Below are positions 61,978-64,000 of a stretch of DNA of 64,000 bases, piece by piece. The first letter of the stretch is position 1. Each line of letters starts with the position of its first letter. A program made the translations under genes and the position numbers. The notes below the pieces were generated by a model that worked only from the letters and a program-made list of their open reading frames with translations, had not been told where the DNA came from and made no database searches. This stretch comes from Colwellia sp. MB3u-41. Its GTDB lineage: Bacteria > Pseudomonadota > Gammaproteobacteria > Enterobacterales > Alteromonadaceae. The stretch lies in the NCBI RefSeq assembly GCF_014076845.1, contig NZ_JACGUT010000072.1, positions 1-64,000 on the forward strand. Direction: 5' to 3'.

Positions 61978-64000
61978 TTAGAACTTGTAGCTAACGCCTA
62001 CTTTAATTCTCCAAGAAGAACGCTCTGCATCATAATATGTTGGCGCACTATCTCTAAACCCTTCACTATATTCATAAGTATTAGTATCTTGGTCGTAATT
62101 AATATCAACTAACTCTCTAGCATTTGTGAAGTTAGTCACATTAACTTTACCTGCACTACTATCGATTAAGTTAAGAACGTTTTTAACCGAAACGAAAAGC
62201 ACACCTTTATGACCTTCCATAAAACCAGGAACTTCTTGGCTATATTTAAAGTCAAGACGAGAATTCCAAGGTCCTGTTTCAGTATTACGAGGTGCAATTC
62301 CACCAGCATATTTCGTTAAACCACTCGCATCAAGTACAGTTTTAAGTTGTTCATAACTATAACCATCAGCATATGTTACCGCTGCATCATCTGCACCTGT
62401 TGGTATATATGGTAAAAACATATCAGCTCTTGTGTAGTTGTTTTGACCACCGAAAGCATTTGAACCGCCATCATATACCCAACTGTAAGGTCGACCTGAT
62501 GAACGTTCACCTTGAAGTGAGAAAGTCGAGTTGTAACCTTCAAACAATTCAATGTTATAAGACAAGTTTAGTTTGAAACTATGTTCAATTTCATAACGGC
62601 TTGTACCAACTTGAGGGTTGTTTCGATCAGCGGTATTATATTTCGAGAAGTTTGAGTTAGAGGTTGAACTCGTTCCGCCAGCTAATGATGTTGCGTCAGT
62701 ATTTGCATATGAAACATTGAAATAAAGACCGTTATCAAACGCTTTAGCTGCACTTAAAGTAAATATCTTACGTTTGCCGCCTTCACCATTTGTAACCATA
62801 GCATCAGCTCTATCACGCGAGCCTGTGCCAACAGGGATAACACGACCATCAGGACCAACAACAGATTCTTGTGTCGTTCTGTATAATTCTTTCCAGCGAA
62901 CAGCGTCTTTTTCTTCAACGTACATGAAGCTAGTTTCTAAATCCCAACCCGTACCTAAATAAGGACCTAAATCAGCGGTATAGTTCGCTGTTAAACCTAC
63001 ACGCCATTCGCTTGGCAATTCAAAGTTAGGATCGATTGCATCAACATCGCCGTCACCTGGAGTCAGTGTTGCACCTGCAGGAGGTTGAGTTATATCAGCA
63101 TTTGTTAAGTCAACATCATTTACGTTTGCACGTACATTGATTTGACCATCATTTGAATATACGTTAGAAATCCAAACATTTGGAGTACCACCATAATAGC
63201 GACCGATACCACCACTTAAGGTCAAGTCGTCTTGCACTGACCAGTTAAAACCGAAGCGAGGTAAGAAAATATCTTTACCGTCTAAACTATTAGTGTTGCT
63301 AAAACCATATAAACCAACAAAAGCTTCGTTTTCACGGATAGTGCCAGACGTTGAAATACGCTCATATCGCACACCTGCATTTACCCATAACTCATCGTTA
63401 ATTTGCCATTTATCTTCAACAAAAAGGTGGAAGTTTGATAATGAAAACTCTGCTGCTGCATCATTCGCATTACCTGTGTAAGCATTTGAATAAGAAACAC
63501 GTTCAGCATTTTGATTTTTGAAGTCTTCTACTGAATCAAATAACCACTCACCTCGAGAAAAAGGTACAAACTGGTTAAATACGTTGGTTTTTTCAATACC
63601 AACACCAAATGACAATACATGTTCTTCAAGTAAATATTCACCGTCAAAATCAATAGCTAAAGTGTCATTTGTCAATTGGTTGGCATGACGATATGCGTCA
63701 GTACCAAGCCATATTGAATTTGAATCACGGTCAGAGCATCTCTCATCACTTTCACCGATAGTGATACACGCTTGACCAATTTTTTTATCGTTTAAAACAT
63801 CAGAGAATGAACCCTGTTTGTTTTCAACATCTTTAAATGAAACACTTAACTGTGTTGATAGTTCATCAGTCCAGTATGAATAAAGTTGTAAAGCATATGA
63901 TTCAACACTTGCATCAACGTTATACCAGTTACTCAATAAACCAAATTGATTTCTTGAACTTGTATGTTGATCACGCACTGAGTTATCTTGTGTGTTTTGA
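61978..64000 (-). CDS. TonB-dependent receptor (5' end outside window)
   Basis: At least 674 residues of an outer membrane beta-barrel receptor; the frame continues past the right edge, so the plug domain and signal peptide are not seen. Barrel features are clear: alternating strands with aromatic girdles, LFVEDKWQINDELWVNAGVR, FLPRFGFNWSVQDDLTLSGG, FNVSYANTDATSLAGG, and the final strand WRIKVGVSYKF with terminal Phe. The internal GTG near 63978 is not the start. The barrel resembles large Oar-type receptors. Its place upstream of cdd-deoA suggests it may import nucleosides or oligonucleotides, but that is inference from position only. Confidence 0.88.
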   Translation of the reverse strand, partial: QNTQDNSVRDQHTSSRNQFGLLSNWYNVDASVESYALQLYSYWTDELSTQLSVSFKDVENKQGSFSDVLNDKKIGQACITIGESDERCSDRDSNSIWLGTDAYRHANQLTNDTLAIDFDGEYLLEEHVLSFGVGIEKTNVFNQFVPFSRGEWLFDSVEDFKNQNAERVSYSNAYTGNANDAAAEFSLSNFHLFVEDKWQINDELWVNAGVRYERISTSGTIRENEAFVGLYGFSNTNSLDGKDIFLPRFGFNWSVQDDLTLSGGIGRYYGGTPNVWISNVYSNDGQINVRANVNDVDLTNADITQPPAGATLTPGDGDVDAIDPNFELPSEWRVGLTANYTADLGPYLGTGWDLETSFMYVEEKDAVRWKELYRTTQESVVGPDGRVIPVGTGSRDRADAMVTNGEGGKRKIFTLSAAKAFDNGLYFNVSYANTDATSLAGGTSSTSNSNFSKYNTADRNNPQVGTSRYEIEHSFKLNLSYNIELFEGYNSTFSLQGERSSGRPYSWVYDGGSNAFGGQNNYTRADMFLPYIPTGADDAAVTYADGYSYEQLKTVLDASGLTKYAGGIAPRNTETGPWNSRLDFKYSQEVPGFMEGHKGVLFVSVKNVLNLIDSSAGKVNVTNFTNARELVDINYDQDTNTYEYSEGFRDSAPTYYDAERSSWRIKVGVSYKF

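Overview
The window looks like a chromosome segment of a cold-adapted marine gammaproteobacterium of the Colwellia type (Alteromonadales). The DNA is AT-rich. It carries dimeric and monomeric isocitrate dehydrogenases almost side by side, an arrangement described in Colwellia, and also yejM/yejL/yejK-pyrC synteny and a DUF3494 ice-binding protein. The genus is an inference from gene content; no rRNA is present.

Layout. (1) 1-9.9 kb: a chromosomal integron cassette array without an integrase (CALIN-like). About fifteen intact, truncated or decayed attC-like sites of roughly 90-100 bp, all in the same orientation, separate small cargo genes: two esterases (one dead), a two-TM protein, an inverted ccdAB toxin-antitoxin pair, a broken DUF1737 gene, a GNAT, a methyltransferase, an AraC regulator with a PEBP-family protein, a riboflavin synthase and broken cassettes. 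An IS30 remnant interrupts it. (2) 9.9-11.2 kb: gene debris. (3) 11.3-12.4 kb: an ice-binding protein with an added 17-residue repeat. (4) 12.9-30.1 kb: an exopolysaccharide locus (Wzx, Wzy, chain-length protein, Wza, priming transferase, GT26, several glycosyltransferases, pyruvyl transferase, LruC-domain secreted protein). A sigma-54-type response regulator stands at its left end. Five sigma-54-like promoters, most with a shared TGCAAATT element upstream, suggest one regulon. (5) 30.3-32.4 kb: an H-NOX gas sensor and histidine kinase operon at the right end of the locus, a plausible input to that regulator. (6) 33.5-34.7 kb: a second two-cassette attC cluster beside tRNA-Pro. (7) 35-40.9 kb: yejM, yejL, yejK, pyrC, a PTPS-like gene and an M23 peptidase gene. 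(8) 41-43.7 kb: an orphan tyrosine recombinase with hairpins and nuclease-gene debris, then a VF530-family gene. (9) 43.8-49.2 kb: a cold-shock/excalibur fusion, icd, an RRM gene, and the monomeric IDH. (10) 49.5-64 kb: nucleoside and nucleobase salvage (PRTase, add, deoD, deoB, udk, nupC, deoC, tdk, upp, deoA, cdd) with a TonB-dependent receptor running off the right edge. Three copies of a TTGACC-N4-GGTCAA palindrome lie at promoters in this block and suggest a common regulator encoded elsewhere.

The strongest leads are a nitric-oxide-responsive, sigma-54-driven, pyruvylated EPS locus flanked by an ice-binding solenoid protein; the decaying integron array with unusual cargo; and the palindrome-marked nucleoside regulon. 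All calls rest on reading the sequence and recalled family motifs. No database search was run.
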